A DNA stretch of 13,837 bases from Sphingomonadaceae bacterium (GCA_016742125.1 JACVCM010000084.1:1-13837); one strand, 5' to 3'; positions 1-7,050 are shown, numbered from the stretch's first letter. Made by a program: numbers and translations. Notes: a model not told the origin generated them from the sequence alone.

Positions 1-288
1 GTCTATGTCCGCTCTTCACTGGTACAGCTCAATACCCCCGATGATATGCGCGGGCTGGTCAGCTCGGTTTCTGGCCTTGCCATCTCCGCCTCGAACGAAC
101 TGGGTGAATTACAGTCCGGTGTAGCCGCAGCGTTGCTTGGCCCTGTCGGCGCTGTCGTAGCTGGGGGCGCGGGGGCTATTGCCGTGACCGGCATCTGGGC
201 ATGGCTGTTTCCGGAGCTCAAAAATGCCCGCACCTTCGAGCCGCAATATCGCACGAACATGGACAAGAAAAACTTGTCATCGGCATAA
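1..288 (+). CDS. MFS transporter, C-terminal fragment
   Basis: Open from the first base in frame 1, with a TAA stop at 286-288, so only the last 95 residues are present. The visible part begins VYVRSSLVQLNTPDDMRGLV, followed by a segment rich in Ser, Ala, Asn and Glu. A hydrophobic Gly/Ala-rich helix (about residues 40-70) then ends in WAWLFPELKNAR. The VQLxTPDxMRGxVSxVxxLxIxASNELGE pattern is characteristic of the final helices of EntS-like MFS exporters, including the TPD-MRGRV loop between helices and the SNELGE motif. These are inner-membrane drug, siderophore or metabolite effluxers. The substrate cannot be told from this fragment. The last 25 residues are a polar cytoplasmic tail. The family call is fairly secure; the 5' end lies outside the window. 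Confidence 0.85.
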   Translation, partial: VYVRSSLVQLNTPDDMRGLVSSVSGLAISASNELGELQSGVAAALLGPVGAVVAGGAGAIAVTGIWAWLFPELKNARTFEPQYRTNMDKKNLSSA

Positions 289-319
289 CGGTTATCGGGC
301 GCACTCCGTCGCAACCATA

Positions 320-347
320 TTGTCAATCAAAATAGTAGAGTTAGTAT
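320..347 (+). promoter_or_regulatory. Putative sigma-70 promoter of the hydrolase-cysK unit
   Basis: TTGTCA (320-325) and TAGTAT (342-347) are separated by 16 bases. They match 5/6 and 4/6 of the sigma-70 consensus and lie 60 bases upstream of the hydrolase ATG, in the only gap before this gene pair. This is a visual call only; Sphingomonadales promoters are often weak matches. Confidence 0.35.
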
Positions 348-393
348 GCAGACACCCGTCGCAAACGGCCCAAAGCAACTTCCCCCAATTTGC

Positions 394-400
394 AGAAGGA
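394..400 (+). promoter_or_regulatory. Shine-Dalgarno AGAAGGA deciding the hydrolase start
   Basis: AGAAGGA ends 7 bases before the ATG at 408. It rules against the in-frame TTG at 390, which has no such motif upstream and would place this site inside the coding sequence. Confidence 0.7.
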
Positions 401-407
401 ACCGACG

Positions 408-1049
408 ATGCCTGTATCCGAACAAGCCCCAACCATCCTCATCATTCCGGGCCTGAACAATAGCGGCCCAGACCATTGGCAAACCAGATGGCAGCAACGC
501 CTCCCCAACACCGTCCGTGCCGAGCTGGGCGGATGGGACAGCCCGCGCAAATCCGCGTGGGTCACCAATCTCGGGATTGCGATCCGCCAGATCGCTGGAC
601 CCAAAATACTGGTCGCACACAGTCTCGGTTGCCATGCCGTGGCGTGGTGGGCGAAGCAGGAACCGGAGGCTGCCGATCTCGATATAAAAGGTGCAATGCT
701 TGTCGCGCCGCCGGATGTCGACTCGGTTGCAAAAGGTTCTCCGCTCGCCAGTTTCGGCCCGGCGCCGAGAACATTGCTGCCCTTTCCTGCGTTGCTCGTT
801 GCCAGCCAGAACGATCCATATTGCGCTATCCAGCATTCGCAGAAGCTCAGTCGCCGTTGGCGCGCCAGATTTGTCAACGCCGGTCTGTTCGGTCACATCA
901 ATGCGGATTCGGACATTGGCGATTGGCCGTATGGATTATCGCTGCTTGACACCTTGATGTTTACGGGCAATCCGTTCGTGAACCCGGCGCTGATCGCGCG
1001 CGTGGAAACGTTGCGCTTGAACCGCCGACGATCCGCCACCTTCGGCTAA
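408..1049 (+). CDS. RBBP9/YdeN-type alpha/beta serine hydrolase
   Basis: A 213-residue cytoplasmic protein without a signal peptide. It starts with the hydrolase beta strand TILIIPGLNNSGPDHW (residues 9-24), the oxyanion-region signature of the RBBP9/YdeN family (Ser_hydrolase, PF06821). The catalytic triad can be placed: Ser72 in AHSLGC, Asp136 in SQNDPY and His163 in FGHIN. The length fits the family (about 180-220). Natural substrates of bacterial members are mostly unknown, so only a hydrolase or esterase-type activity can be claimed. The stop is 14 bases before cysK, on the same strand, so the two are probably co-transcribed. Nothing in the sequence ties it mechanistically to cysteine synthesis. 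The basic C-terminal tail (RLNRRR) is slightly unusual. Family assignment is firm; function is not. Confidence 0.88.
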   Translation: MPVSEQAPTILIIPGLNNSGPDHWQTRWQQRLPNTVRAELGGWDSPRKSAWVTNLGIAIRQIAGPKILVAHSLGCHAVAWWAKQEPEAADLDIKGAMLVAPPDVDSVAKGSPLASFGPAPRTLLPFPALLVASQNDPYCAIQHSQKLSRRWRARFVNAGLFGHINADSDIGDWPYGLSLLDTLMFTGNPFVNPALIARVETLRLNRRRSATFG

Positions 1050-1063
1050 AGAGGAGCAGGAAC

Positions 1064-1984
1064 ATGAAAGCCCAGTCGATTCTAGAAACCATCGGCAATA
1101 GTCCGCACATCCGGCTGGGCCGCATGTTCCCCCATGCAGAAATATGGATCAAGTCCGAACGGTCTAACCCTGGCGGTTCGATCAAGGATCGCATCGGTCT
1201 GGCGATGATCGAGGCGGCGGAAAAGGACGGCAGTCTGAAACCAGGCGGCACGATCATCGAACCAACCTCGGGCAATACCGGCGTCGGTCTTGCGATGGTA
1301 GCGGCGGTAAAGGGCTACAAGCTCATCCTCGTGATGCCTGAATCGATGTCACTCGAACGCCGTCGATTGATGCTCGCCTACGGGGCGACATTCGATCTGA
1401 CTCCGCGTGAAAAGGGGATGAAGGGTGCCATTGAGCGTGCGCTGGAACTGGTTTCGCAAACGCCCAATTCGTGGATGCCGCAACAATTCGAGAACCCTGC
1501 CAATATCGATGTGCACATCCGCACAACGGCGCAGGAGATACTGGCGGATTTTGCAGATGCTCCGATTGACGCGCTGATCACTGGCGTTGGCACTGGCGGG
1601 CATATTACCGGTTGTGCAGAGGTCCTCAAAAAGGCGTGGCCGAACTTGAAAGTCTTTGCGGTCGAGCCGACATTGTCGCCTGTCATCAGCGGTGGCCAAC
1701 CAGGCCCGCATGCGATCCAGGGCATCGGCGCCGGCTTCATTCCCGAAAATCTGCACACGGCACTGCTTGACGGCGTCGTCCAGGTGGACCCCGATGCCGC
1801 CAAGGAACATGCCCGCCGCGCCGCGCGTGAGGAGGGGATGCTGGTCGGCATATCGTCTGGGGCGACGCTTGCGGCAATCGCGCAGAAGCTGCCCGAACTG
1901 CCCCACGGCTCCCGTATTCTGGGCTTCAATTACGACACCGGCGAACGCTATTTATCCGTGCCAGACTTCCTGCCCGTTGAATGA
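1064..1984 (+). CDS. cysK: Cysteine synthase A (O-acetylserine sulfhydrylase)
   Basis: A 306-residue PLP-dependent enzyme of the fold-type II beta family that joins O-acetyl-L-serine and sulfide to give cysteine and acetate, the last step of cysteine synthesis. The PLP lysine is Lys41 in NPGGSIKDR. TSGNTG (68-73) is the substrate-binding loop, GTGGH (176-180) cradles the phosphate, and the serine of SSG (264-266) contacts the pyridine nitrogen. MPESMSLERR (91-100) and QQFENPAN (140-147) are standard CysK motifs. The ATG has an AGGAG a few bases upstream. There is no C-terminal CBS domain, which argues against cystathionine beta-synthase. No cysE is present in the window. It follows the hydrolase by 14 bases and is closed by the hairpin at 1992-2019. 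CysK versus the CysM paralogue cannot be fully separated, but the motifs favour CysK. Confidence 0.95.
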   Translation: MKAQSILETIGNSPHIRLGRMFPHAEIWIKSERSNPGGSIKDRIGLAMIEAAEKDGSLKPGGTIIEPTSGNTGVGLAMVAAVKGYKLILVMPESMSLERRRLMLAYGATFDLTPREKGMKGAIERALELVSQTPNSWMPQQFENPANIDVHIRTTAQEILADFADAPIDALITGVGTGGHITGCAEVLKKAWPNLKVFAVEPTLSPVISGGQPGPHAIQGIGAGFIPENLHTALLDGVVQVDPDAAKEHARRAAREEGMLVGISSGATLAAIAQKLPELPHGSRILGFNYDTGERYLSVPDFLPVE

Positions 1985-1991
1985 GGAAGGA

Positions 1992-2019
1992 TGTGCCGGG
2001 ATCCGCCCATCCCGGCACA
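1992..2019. terminator. Perfect 11-bp hairpin after cysK (candidate terminator)
   Basis: TGTGCCGGGAT (1992-2002), loop CCGCCC, then the exact reverse complement ATCCCGGCACA (2009-2019), starting 8 bases after the cysK stop. It lies between two converging genes (cysK + and the repeat protein -, which ends at 2061), so it could act in both directions. No T-run follows on either strand, so it may be a Rho-assisted stop or a 3'-end stabiliser rather than a classical intrinsic terminator. Confidence 0.65.
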
Positions 2020-2060
2020 GGCTGAATGCCTCCGTGAAACCAGCCGCCGGTTGCGACGCG

Positions 2061-2360
2061 TCAGCGCTCCGGTTTGGCTTCCTTCTTTTTTACGGACTTG
2101 TCGTCGGGTTTACCGTCGCCGTCATCATCCATCTTGTCCGGTTTGCCGTCGCCATTGGTATCCCAGGCATCGGGTGATCCATTGCCGTCGCGGTCCCACG
2201 CGTCGGGCTTGCCGTCTTCGTTGGAGTCGATCGTAGGGGGCGGCACCGACCCTTCGGGCGCCGGTGCCGGTGCGGTTTGCGCGTAAGCGCCGCCGCCGAT
2301 TGAAAGTGCTGTAAGCGCAGTTACAAGCGAGAGTGCGACCCTCTTGTTCGATTTTGACAT
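2061..2360 (-). CDS. Small secreted protein with Asp/Gly calcium-binding-type repeats
   Basis: 99 residues. An N-terminal Sec signal peptide has basic MSKSNKR, a hydrophobic core (residues 8-24) and a likely cut after AYA at residue 27. A short Ala/Pro linker (28-44) follows. Four tandem 11-residue units start at Asp45, Asp56, Asp67 and Asp78, with consensus D-x-N/D-x-D-G-K-P-D-x-x. The tail is Lys/Glu-rich (about 88-99). The spacing of acidic residues resembles EF-hand loops and thrombospondin type-3 repeats, so calcium binding in the periplasm or outside the cell is a reasonable inference. No enzymatic domain is visible. The start is supported by AGGAG 6 bases upstream of the ATG. It is 138 bases downstream of the chemoreceptor stop on the same strand and converges with cysK. 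The biological role is unknown. Confidence 0.82.
   Translation of the reverse strand: MSKSNKRVALSLVTALTALSIGGGAYAQTAPAPAPEGSVPPPTIDSNEDGKPDAWDRDGNGSPDAWDTNGDGKPDKMDDDGDGKPDDKSVKKKEAKPER
2097..2228 (-). repeat. Four tandem 33-bp coding units (11-residue Asp/Gly repeats)
   Basis: These encode residues 45-88 of the secreted repeat protein. Each unit carries the D-x-x-x-D/N-G-x-P-D core. The nucleotide copies are diverged (different Asp, Gly and Pro codons between units), which suggests older duplication with selection on the protein pattern. Confidence 0.75.
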
Positions 2361-2498
2361 TGGTTGCTCCTGTAAGCCAACCCCCTGTCAAAAAAGACAT
2401 TGTCCGCGTTTCGGATCGGAAGCCATCGCCTTGCGGTGGCGTGAAAGCTGCAACGGCTAAAAGGAAGCGTGTTTTCGCGTGGTCGCCCGAACGGCTCG

Positions 2499-4544
2499 TT
2501 ACGCCGCGCGGCTCGCATTCTGGATCCCGCCCAGAAACTCTCGAACCGACCGGTCGAGCAATCCAACCGTATTGGACACGGACCGACTCGCAGACAACAT
2601 CTCGGACGATTTCTGGATGGCAGCCGAAGCCGATTTGTCTGCCCCGTCGATACTCGATACCATGACCGTCAACTCGTCTGCCGCCATTTCGATCCGGGCG
2701 CTTACGCCGGAAATGGTGGCTGCCTGATCGTCCATGCCGCTGGCCACGATATTGGACTGTTCGGCAAGCGTGTTGACCACGCTCAGCACTTCCCCGAAGG
2801 CGTCGATGACCGCGCTGTTGGCGCTTTCCATCGTTGCGATCTGCGAGGCGATTTCCTGTGCGGCTTCGCGCGTGGATTGTGCCAATGCCTTGACCTCCTC
2901 GGCCACGACCATGAACCCCTGCCCCGCTTCTCCGACGCGCACTGCTTCGATGGAGGCGTTAAGCGCCAGCATATTGGTCTTGCGGGCGACCTTGGCAATC
3001 AGATCCAGCATGGCGCCTGCCTTGCCGGTGGCATGCTCGAATTCGGATATACGTGTTCTTGCCACGTCAACGCGGGTAACTGCATCGCGGGCCATATTTT
3101 TCGCCTCGCCCAGCGAACGGGTATAGTCCTGCAATTGCCTTGCCAGAGACTGCACTTCCGGCGCCACTGCCTCCACGGATCGGCGGATTTCGTTGGCTGC
3201 AAGCGCCGCTGCGGACGCCTCGCGCTGCACCCCGCTGGCACTATCGGCCATAAGAGAGGCTTCCTTGTCCATTTGCTCCGCAGCGGCACGCGAGCCCAAT
3301 AACAGGCTCGACATCTGTTCCTCGAGTTGTGCCGCAAGCCTGCCGACAGTTTCGCGTTCCACTTTCTGCGCTTTGGCCTGCTGTTCCAGCGCCTGCTTTA
3401 ACAATTGCTCGTTTTCGGACCTTATGCTCTCGACAGTATTCTCCAATTCGGCGCGAGCGCGGGCACGTTCGGCATCTACTTCACCGCTCATATCGACAAA
3501 ATTCTGCAACGCCCCGGCAATCACGCCAATATCATTGCGATATTCGGTACCCGGTACGGCAGATGTGTAATCGCCAAGCGCCAACAGTTCCAGACGCTGG
3601 CTGATCTGTCGCAATCCGCCGGTGAGGGCTGCGATCACAAGGCCCGCAAGTATGACCGCGACGAGCAGGACGATCCCGCAAACCGCTAGAGCCGAATAGA
3701 TTTCGTTACGGACACGGTCGATCCGTGCTGTAAGCGACCGGTCGAGCGCGTCGGCAGCGGCTTTCCAGGTGACGCGGTTGGCGTCAACCAGCACCCAGTA
3801 GCTACTCCACAAATCGCCGGAAGCCACAAAATTGTTGGTTGCGGTGACGGTCGCGTTGACCGATGTCATCAAATTGCTGCGTGCCAGCGTGCCGTCCCTG
3901 TTGCCCCTTATGGCGCTCAACGCCGATGATTGCAGATCCCGTGCGGCGTCGCTGACACGGTGACGGGATATCTGCAGCATCAGGTTGTTCGGGTCGTTCG
4001 TGAGTTGCCGGACTTCGCGCAGTTCATGTGCTGCCCTTGCCAGCCGCCGTGATTTCATCACCACGATGTCCATAAGGTAATAACTTTCCAGCTCCGGATC
4101 GAGGATAAGTCCGGATTGGTCGCCGACGCGCGTCACCAGCGCATCGTAAGCCGGTCGTGGATCGACCTCATAGCCATCCGCCAGCATCTGCAATTTGCCG
4201 AGCACAGCGTCGAAATGCTTGCCGCTGTCCAATGTTTTAGCATAGGCACCGGCTTTTTTGGCACGGTGGAGCTTTGTCCAGGCAGCAGCTGCCTTGGTCC
4301 GTACCGCCCGCTCCTGAACAGGCGGGCTGACGATGAAATGACCGACAGGTTCCATCTGGCGAAGCAACGCCACACCCTGCATTTCCTTGCGTGCTACCTC
4401 AATGCTCTGCTGGCTGGCGCCCAGATAGAAATATCCCATGAGCAGGGCCGGAATGATGCCGAGTACCAGTATCAGCGTTAGCGACAAACCGCAAGGTCCG
4501 CCGACAATACCCGCACGGATTCCATTAAGGTCGGCTCTTTCCAT
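2499..4544 (-). CDS. Methyl-accepting chemotaxis protein (transmembrane chemoreceptor)
   Basis: 681 residues. A first membrane helix (about 20-41) and a second (about 284-307) bracket a roughly 240-residue periplasmic sensor that looks all-helical and contains GLILDPELESYYLMDIVV (145-162). That motif occurs in several helical sensor domains of chemoreceptors and histidine kinases; the ligand is unknown. Next come a HAMP-like linker (about 308-355), a coiled coil rich in Ala, Glu and Arg (355-415) and the cytoplasmic signalling domain (about 415-640). The hairpin tip that contacts CheA and CheW is at 516-541 and reads ARKTNMLALNASIEAVRVGE, with Gln of the usual QTN replaced by Lys. There is no C-terminal NWETF-type CheR tether. 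No che genes are near, so it is an orphan receptor. The ATG has only a weak purine-rich site upstream. Confidence 0.93.
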   Translation of the reverse strand: MERADLNGIRAGIVGGPCGLSLTLILVLGIIPALLMGYFYLGASQQSIEVARKEMQGVALLRQMEPVGHFIVSPPVQERAVRTKAAAAWTKLHRAKKAGAYAKTLDSGKHFDAVLGKLQMLADGYEVDPRPAYDALVTRVGDQSGLILDPELESYYLMDIVVMKSRRLARAAHELREVRQLTNDPNNLMLQISRHRVSDAARDLQSSALSAIRGNRDGTLARSNLMTSVNATVTATNNFVASGDLWSSYWVLVDANRVTWKAAADALDRSLTARIDRVRNEIYSALAVCGIVLLVAVILAGLVIAALTGGLRQISQRLELLALGDYTSAVPGTEYRNDIGVIAGALQNFVDMSGEVDAERARARAELENTVESIRSENEQLLKQALEQQAKAQKVERETVGRLAAQLEEQMSSLLLGSRAAAEQMDKEASLMADSASGVQREASAAALAANEIRRSVEAVAPEVQSLARQLQDYTRSLGEAKNMARDAVTRVDVARTRISEFEHATGKAGAMLDLIAKVARKTNMLALNASIEAVRVGEAGQGFMVVAEEVKALAQSTREAAQEIASQIATMESANSAVIDAFGEVLSVVNTLAEQSNIVASGMDDQAATISGVSARIEMAADELTVMVSSIDGADKSASAAIQKSSEMLSASRSVSNTVGLLDRSVREFLGGIQNASRAA

Positions 4545-4576
4545 AGCCGGCCCTGATAGTCACCTGTATTTAAGAT

Positions 4577-4605
4577 AGGGTAAACAGGGATTAACCCTTT
4601 TTCAA
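4577..4605 (-). promoter_or_regulatory. Putative promoter of the chemoreceptor gene
   Basis: Read on the minus strand, TTGAAA (4600-4605) and TACCCT (4577-4582) are 17 bases apart, placing the -10 about 32 bases before the ATG, inside the 65-base gap after the acyl-CoA dehydrogenase gene. The -10 matches only at the conserved T-A...T positions, so the call is tentative. I see no sigma-28-type flagellar promoter here. Confidence 0.3.
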
Positions 4606-4609
4606 AGTG

Positions 4610-6409
4610 TTATGCGACAGCAAACATCTCCGGCTCAAGTGCCATAATCGCCTCGCTTCCTGCCTCGATCTTGCGACGCAAGGCTCCGCAATCCGGCATG
4701 AAGCGTTCGGCAAAATAGCGAGCCGTGACAAGTTTGGCGTCGTAATAAGCTTTGTTGCCCGTTCCCGCATCCAACGCACGCTGGGCCGCCTCTGCCATGC
4801 GCAGCCATTGGAGCCCGAGCGCCACGATGCCCATGATGTGCATATAATGATGCGCGCCAGCACCGACATTGTCGGGCTTTGCCATGCCGTTCTGCATGAA
4901 CCACATAGTCGCCGCCTTGAGCTCTCCATTGGCCTTTTCCAACCGCCCAGCCAGGTCAGCAAGCGCGCCAGCCTTCGCCGATGCACATTCTTCGTCGACA
5001 ACCTTGAAAAAGGCCTGCACCGCGCGTCCGCCATTTTGTGCAAGCTTGCGACCGACCAGGTCCATCGCCTGCACGCCATTGGTGCCTTCATAAATCATCG
5101 CGATCCGGGCATCACGCACATATTGTTCCATGCCCCACTCGCCAATATAGCCATGACCGCCATAGACCTGTTGGGCGTTGGTCGCGACTTCATAGCCCTT
5201 GTCGGTGCCATAGCCCTTGATGACGGGTGTCAGGAGCGACAGCAGGTCGTCGGCCATTTGCCGCTCTTCCTCGGTCTGGGCATGGTGCAGCAAATCGGCC
5301 TGCAAGGCACCCCACAGACACAAAGCGCGCATCCCCTCTGTAAACGCCTTGGCATCCATCAGCATGCGGCGTACATCGGGGTGGACAAACAGCGTATCTG
5401 CCTTCTGGTCCAGGTCTTTTGGACCGGTCAATGCGCGGCCCTGACGGCGATCATGCGCGTAGGTCACAGCATTCTGGTAAGCAACCTCTGCGATACCAAG
5501 GCCCTGCTGCCCGACACCCAGACGCGCAATGTTCATCATGATAAACATCGCGGCAAGACCCTTATTCTCCTCACCGACCAGATAGCCAGTGGCTCCATCA
5601 TAGTTCATGACGCAGGTCGAATTGCCGTGGATGCCCATCTTGTGCTCGATCGAGCCGCAACTAACCGCGTTTCGCTCGCCTAGCGAACCATCATCATTGA
5701 CCAGAAACTTGGGCACGATGAACAGCGAGATGCCCTTTACGCTGTCCGGGGCATCCGGCGTCTTTGCGAGGACCAGATGGATGATGTTCTCGGTCAGGTC
5801 ATGTTCGCCCGACGAGATGAAAATCTTCATTCCCGTTACGGCGTATGTCCCGTCGCCATTCGGCACCGCCTTAGTGCGGATCAGACCCAGATCGGTCCCG
5901 CAATGCGGCTCGGTGAGGTTCATCGTGCCGCCCCATTTACCCGCAATCATATTCGGCGCATATTTGGCTTTCTGTTCTTCGTCGCCCTTCACGAGGATCG
6001 CCGAAACCGCGCCATGGGTAAGACCTGGGTACATGGCAAAGGCCATGTTCGAGCTTGCCATATATTCTTCAAAAGCCATCGAAACGATATGCGGCATGCC
6101 CTGCCCGCCAAACTCCTCCGGCGCAGACAATGTGCCCCAGCCGGCTTCGCAATATTGCCTGTAAGCGTCCTTGAAACCATCCGGCGTCGTGACACTGCCA
6201 TCATCGTGGCGGGTGCAGCCCTGCAAATCGCCCACCTGGTTCAGCGGGAACAGCACACCTTCGACAAATTTTGCCCCTTCGCTGAGGATTGCCTCGATCA
6301 TATCGGCGCTGGCATTTTCAAATCCCGGCAGATTGGCAAAGCGCTCTATACCAAGCACCTCGTTGATGATGAACTGCGTATCACGGACGGGGGCGGTGTA
6401 AGTAGGCAT
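4610..6409 (-). CDS. Acyl-CoA dehydrogenase, ~600-residue DmdC-like class
   Basis: A 599-residue FAD-dependent dehydrogenase that introduces an alpha-beta double bond into an acyl-CoA and passes electrons to ETF. Domain order: an N-terminal helical extension and domain (about 1-155); the central beta domain with MNLTEPHCGTDLG (163-175) and the GMKIFISSGEHD flavin-binding region (193-204); the C-terminal helical domain with YGGHGYIGEWGMEQYVRDAR (416-435); the catalytic base Glu441 in IYEGTNGVQA; and an extra C-terminal helical domain (about 465-599). Ordinary short-chain enzymes are about 380 residues. This longer architecture is shared with 3-methylmercaptopropionyl-CoA dehydrogenase (DmdC), but many such proteins act on other acyl-CoAs, so I do not assign dmdC. 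The start is supported by AAGGAAG upstream. It lies 53 bases downstream of the MerR gene and is probably its main co-transcribed target. Confidence 0.93.
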   Translation of the reverse strand: MPTYTAPVRDTQFIINEVLGIERFANLPGFENASADMIEAILSEGAKFVEGVLFPLNQVGDLQGCTRHDDGSVTTPDGFKDAYRQYCEAGWGTLSAPEEFGGQGMPHIVSMAFEEYMASSNMAFAMYPGLTHGAVSAILVKGDEEQKAKYAPNMIAGKWGGTMNLTEPHCGTDLGLIRTKAVPNGDGTYAVTGMKIFISSGEHDLTENIIHLVLAKTPDAPDSVKGISLFIVPKFLVNDDGSLGERNAVSCGSIEHKMGIHGNSTCVMNYDGATGYLVGEENKGLAAMFIMMNIARLGVGQQGLGIAEVAYQNAVTYAHDRRQGRALTGPKDLDQKADTLFVHPDVRRMLMDAKAFTEGMRALCLWGALQADLLHHAQTEEERQMADDLLSLLTPVIKGYGTDKGYEVATNAQQVYGGHGYIGEWGMEQYVRDARIAMIYEGTNGVQAMDLVGRKLAQNGGRAVQAFFKVVDEECASAKAGALADLAGRLEKANGELKAATMWFMQNGMAKPDNVGAGAHHYMHIMGIVALGLQWLRMAEAAQRALDAGTGNKAYYDAKLVTARYFAERFMPDCGALRRKIEAGSEAIMALEPEMFAVA

Positions 6410-6462
6410 GATACTTCCTTTATCAAAAACCGTAGTGCGGTGAATATTCGAACTCGTTTAAC

Positions 6463-6915
6463 CTAGGCAGCGGCCGATTTTTCCGCGGCTTCGACTTTCT
6501 CGACCATCGCAACAAATTCGGTCAGTTCCTTGATCGCACTTTCAATATCGTCGCGCTGCGCTTTCAACAGGTTGATACGGTCGCGACATTTCTCGATCGT
6601 GACACGGCGCTGGATGTTACGGCCATCGTTGAGATCATAGAGATCGATCATCTCGCGGATTTCCGCAAGACTGAAACCAACGCGCTTTGCCCGCAAAATC
6701 CACGCAAGCCGCGCACGGTCGCGTTTGGAATAGATACGGGCCAGACCCATCCGCTCCGGCGAAATAAGGCCTTGATCTTCGTAAAAGCGAAGTGCGCGCG
6801 CAGTTACGTCAAACTCGTTCGACAGGTCCGAAATCGTAAAGGACTCACGATTATGGACATCGGGCGTGTCGATGGTCGCATCGGCCCGTTTGTTCTCGTT
6901 GCTGTGAATGTCCAT
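6463..6915 (-). CDS. MerR-family transcriptional regulator, LiuR-like
   Basis: 150 residues. A polar N-terminal extension (1-25) precedes the winged helix-turn-helix FTISDLSNEFDVTARALRFY (26-45), followed by EDQGLISPERMGLARIYSKRD (46-66). The second helical segment AKRVGFSLAEIREMIDLYD (76-94) leads into a long dimerising coiled coil (about 103-145). The single Cys110 and lack of a cysteine cluster argue against metal sensing of the MerR, ZntR or CueR kind. The short C-terminus leaves no room for a large drug-binding domain. The pattern fits regulators of branched-chain or fatty acyl-CoA degradation (LiuR type), supported by the acyl-CoA dehydrogenase downstream and the palindrome at 6956-6973, which implies autoregulation. 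No alternative Met precedes the helix-turn-helix. The Shine-Dalgarno (AGGGAAGG) is rather distant, about 11 bases. Confidence 0.9.
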   Translation of the reverse strand: MDIHSNENKRADATIDTPDVHNRESFTISDLSNEFDVTARALRFYEDQGLISPERMGLARIYSKRDRARLAWILRAKRVGFSLAEIREMIDLYDLNDGRNIQRRVTIEKCRDRINLLKAQRDDIESAIKELTEFVAMVEKVEAAEKSAAA

Positions 6916-6949
6916 GACGGCAGCACCTTCCCTCTTCGTTGCTTTTGCG

Positions 6950-6978
6950 CGTGTAGTTTACGTTAGCGTAAACGTCAA
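6950..6978 (-). promoter_or_regulatory. Predicted promoter of merR-acyl-CoA dehydrogenase unit
   Basis: On the minus strand, TTGACG (6973-6978) and TACACG (6950-6955) are 17 bases apart, ending 34 bases before the merR ATG. The spacer is almost entirely filled by the palindrome at 6956-6973, the arrangement expected when a MerR-family dimer controls the promoter. The -35 is good; the -10 is poor. Confidence 0.5.
6956..6973. promoter_or_regulatory. Predicted MerR/LiuR operator palindrome
   Basis: GTTTACG (6956-6962), TTAG, CGTAAAC (6967-6973): a perfect 7-bp inverted repeat with a 4-base centre. It resembles the TTTACGTNNACGTAAA-like sites I recall for LiuR-type regulators of acyl-CoA catabolism. 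It lies 40 bases upstream of the MerR start codon and between the predicted -35 and -10. I saw no second copy upstream of another gene in the window. Confidence 0.7.
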
Positions 6979-7012
6979 GCACAACCTGGGTGTCGAACCG
7001 GTCGGCCTTGCA

Positions 7013-7050
7013 GAATGTTCACCCAGACAACGATGTCTGGCCTGGCATTC
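7013..7050 (-). terminator. Hairpin just past the YkuD gene (candidate terminator)
   Basis: The core stem CCAGACA (7023-7029) / TGTCTGG (7034-7040) has a 4-base loop. An outer stem GAATG (7013-7017) / CATTC (7046-7050) adds five pairs across an internal loop and reaches into the transpeptidase stop codon. It separates the transpeptidase from the co-oriented merR promoter. There is no T-run on the minus strand, so Rho-independent termination is not certain. Confidence 0.5.

Noticed and set aside
2385..2395. TTGACA on the minus strand shortly before the repeat-protein ATG
   Set aside because: It sits about 25 bases from the start codon, so the matching -10 would fall on the Shine-Dalgarno; not a workable promoter for this gene.
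2419..2440. Imperfect hairpin (GCCATCGC / GCGGTGGC) between the chemoreceptor and repeat-protein genes
   Set aside because: One mismatch on the minus strand, no T-run and over 50 bases from the stop; too weak to call a terminator.
2469..3302. Long plus-strand open frame (277 codons) across the chemoreceptor gene
   Set aside because: It is antisense to a clear chemoreceptor domain, is rich in Cys, His and Arg in a shadow-frame manner, and shows no recognisable motif.
4577..4604. Hairpin-like AGGGT...ACCCT followed by TTTTT on the plus strand
   Set aside because: It has the look of a small intrinsic terminator, but no plus-strand gene ends nearby and the stem is only about five clean pairs; the same bases are better explained as the chemoreceptor promoter region.
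4607..5683. 358-codon plus-strand open frame opposite the acyl-CoA dehydrogenase
   Set aside because: It lies wholly antisense to a well-supported enzyme and has no family features; such frames are common opposite G+C-rich genes.
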